NCBI GenBank assembly: GCA_963070105.1
Contig: OY718805.1
Span: 6,134,001-6,198,000, forward strand
From: Litomosoides sigmodontis
Lineage: Eukaryota; Nematoda; Chromadorea; Rhabditida; Onchocercidae
Length of the DNA stretch: 64,000 nucleotides
Direction of reading: 5' to 3'
Shown: one piece after another, positions 63,618 through 64,000 of the stretch
Layout of the letters: each line of letters opens with the position of its first letter
Numbering within the stretch: position 1 is the stretch's first letter
Notes under the pieces: generated by a model
Told to the model about the DNA's origin: nothing
The model's database searches: none
Seen by the model: the letters and a program-made list of their open reading frames with translations, nothing else
Program-made: the position numbers and the translations under genes

Positions 63618-64000
63618 TATATGATTTTGTAAATTCAGATGTGTTATTTTGTTGAGCTAAATTAGTCGTATACTATTAATTGGTTTGGTTGTATTGCCAG
63701 CTTTATTTCAGTTATTTTAACTTTATTTAATTTTCAAGTTGAGTAATGTTCTATTTGTTATTTTCTTTCCTAGCTGTCGTAGAAATTGCTGAGATGGTGA
63801 GTGGTGGGCACCATGTGTCCCTTAATTTTGAGTGGCGCACGAGAACTGTAATAACTTGTCGTTTTTCTCATATGCTTATTCTTGCAGAAATCGAAAACAT
63901 TAATTTATACATTTTCTGGTCTTGTGATTTGTTAGCTTGAAAATAAGCAAAAATTTTTGTGTTCTTTTCACACATCTTTGGGTCCTCGAGAGCCTTCAAT
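63618..64000. other. 3' flank of TOP3B to end of window
   Basis: AT-rich 3' UTR and flank. An open frame at 63746-63940 is hydrophobic at its start but has no supported context, so it is not called. Confidence 0.5.

Noticed and set aside
1..64000. Bacterial (endosymbiont) insertion, CRISPR array, rRNA or tRNA
   Set aside because: No intron-free bacterial-type gene, no regularly spaced direct repeats, no rRNA-like GC-rich block and no tRNA cloverleaf with a convincing T-arm were found by reading.

Overview
This window is nuclear DNA of a nematode. It is AT-rich. Genes are split into many short exons (often 60-200 bp) with mostly short introns, and several start codons sit just downstream of an isolated 3' splice acceptor, as expected for spliced-leader trans-splicing. 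Dense, intron-rich neighbours and the divergence level suggest a spirurid/filarial-type worm, but the species cannot be fixed from sequence alone. I saw no bacterial operon, phage, CRISPR array, rRNA, convincing tRNA or intact transposon. All calls are by eye from conserved motifs and exon phase; no search was run.

Layout. 1-674 (+): 3' end of MED8. 1440-6775 (-): GMP synthase, convergent with MED8. 8587-10762 (-): last exons of an unrecognised Ser/Asn/Pro-rich protein, with possible upstream exons as far as 17061. 14164-15348 (+): an unrecognised three-exon gene lying antisense to that territory. 17343-19433 (-): CNEP1/Dullard phosphatase. 20913-30118 (-): WDR59 of the GATOR2/SEA complex, 5' end unresolved. 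31258-34276 (-): CARNMT1. 34985-36026 (-): MRPL43. 36491-37264 (-): MED10. 37489-38227 (-): TRIAP1/Mdm35. A 396-bp divergent gap then leads into a plus-strand series: MRPL47 (38624-40205), IFT56/TTC26/DYF-13 (40925-45430) and NT5C2 (46060-50046). A minus-strand Lys/Glu-rich repeat protein follows (51083-52951). It is divergent from PUS10 (53173-56031), which TOP3B (56487-63617) follows.

For CNEP1, MRPL43, MED10, TRIAP1, MRPL47, IFT56, NT5C2, PUS10, TOP3B and the two unrecognised genes at 14164 and 51083, I followed reading phase through every exon and the models close without a break. The unresolved points are the GMPS start and exon 11 donor, the WDR59 first exon, and the identity and 5' end of the 8.6-17 kb gene.

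Functionally this is mostly conserved housekeeping: Mediator (MED8, MED10), mitochondrial ribosome and intermembrane-space lipid transfer (MRPL43, MRPL47, TRIAP1), purine nucleotide supply and breakdown (GMPS, NT5C2), nucleic-acid maintenance and RNA modification (TOP3B, PUS10), nutrient signalling (WDR59), nuclear-envelope lipid control (CNEP1) and cilia (IFT56). Same-strand runs with short gaps look like candidate nematode operons. I did not find a previously undescribed multi-gene system. The most unusual items are the unrecognised genes, an apparent alternative C-terminus in NT5C2, and the short divergent gap between two mitochondrial genes.
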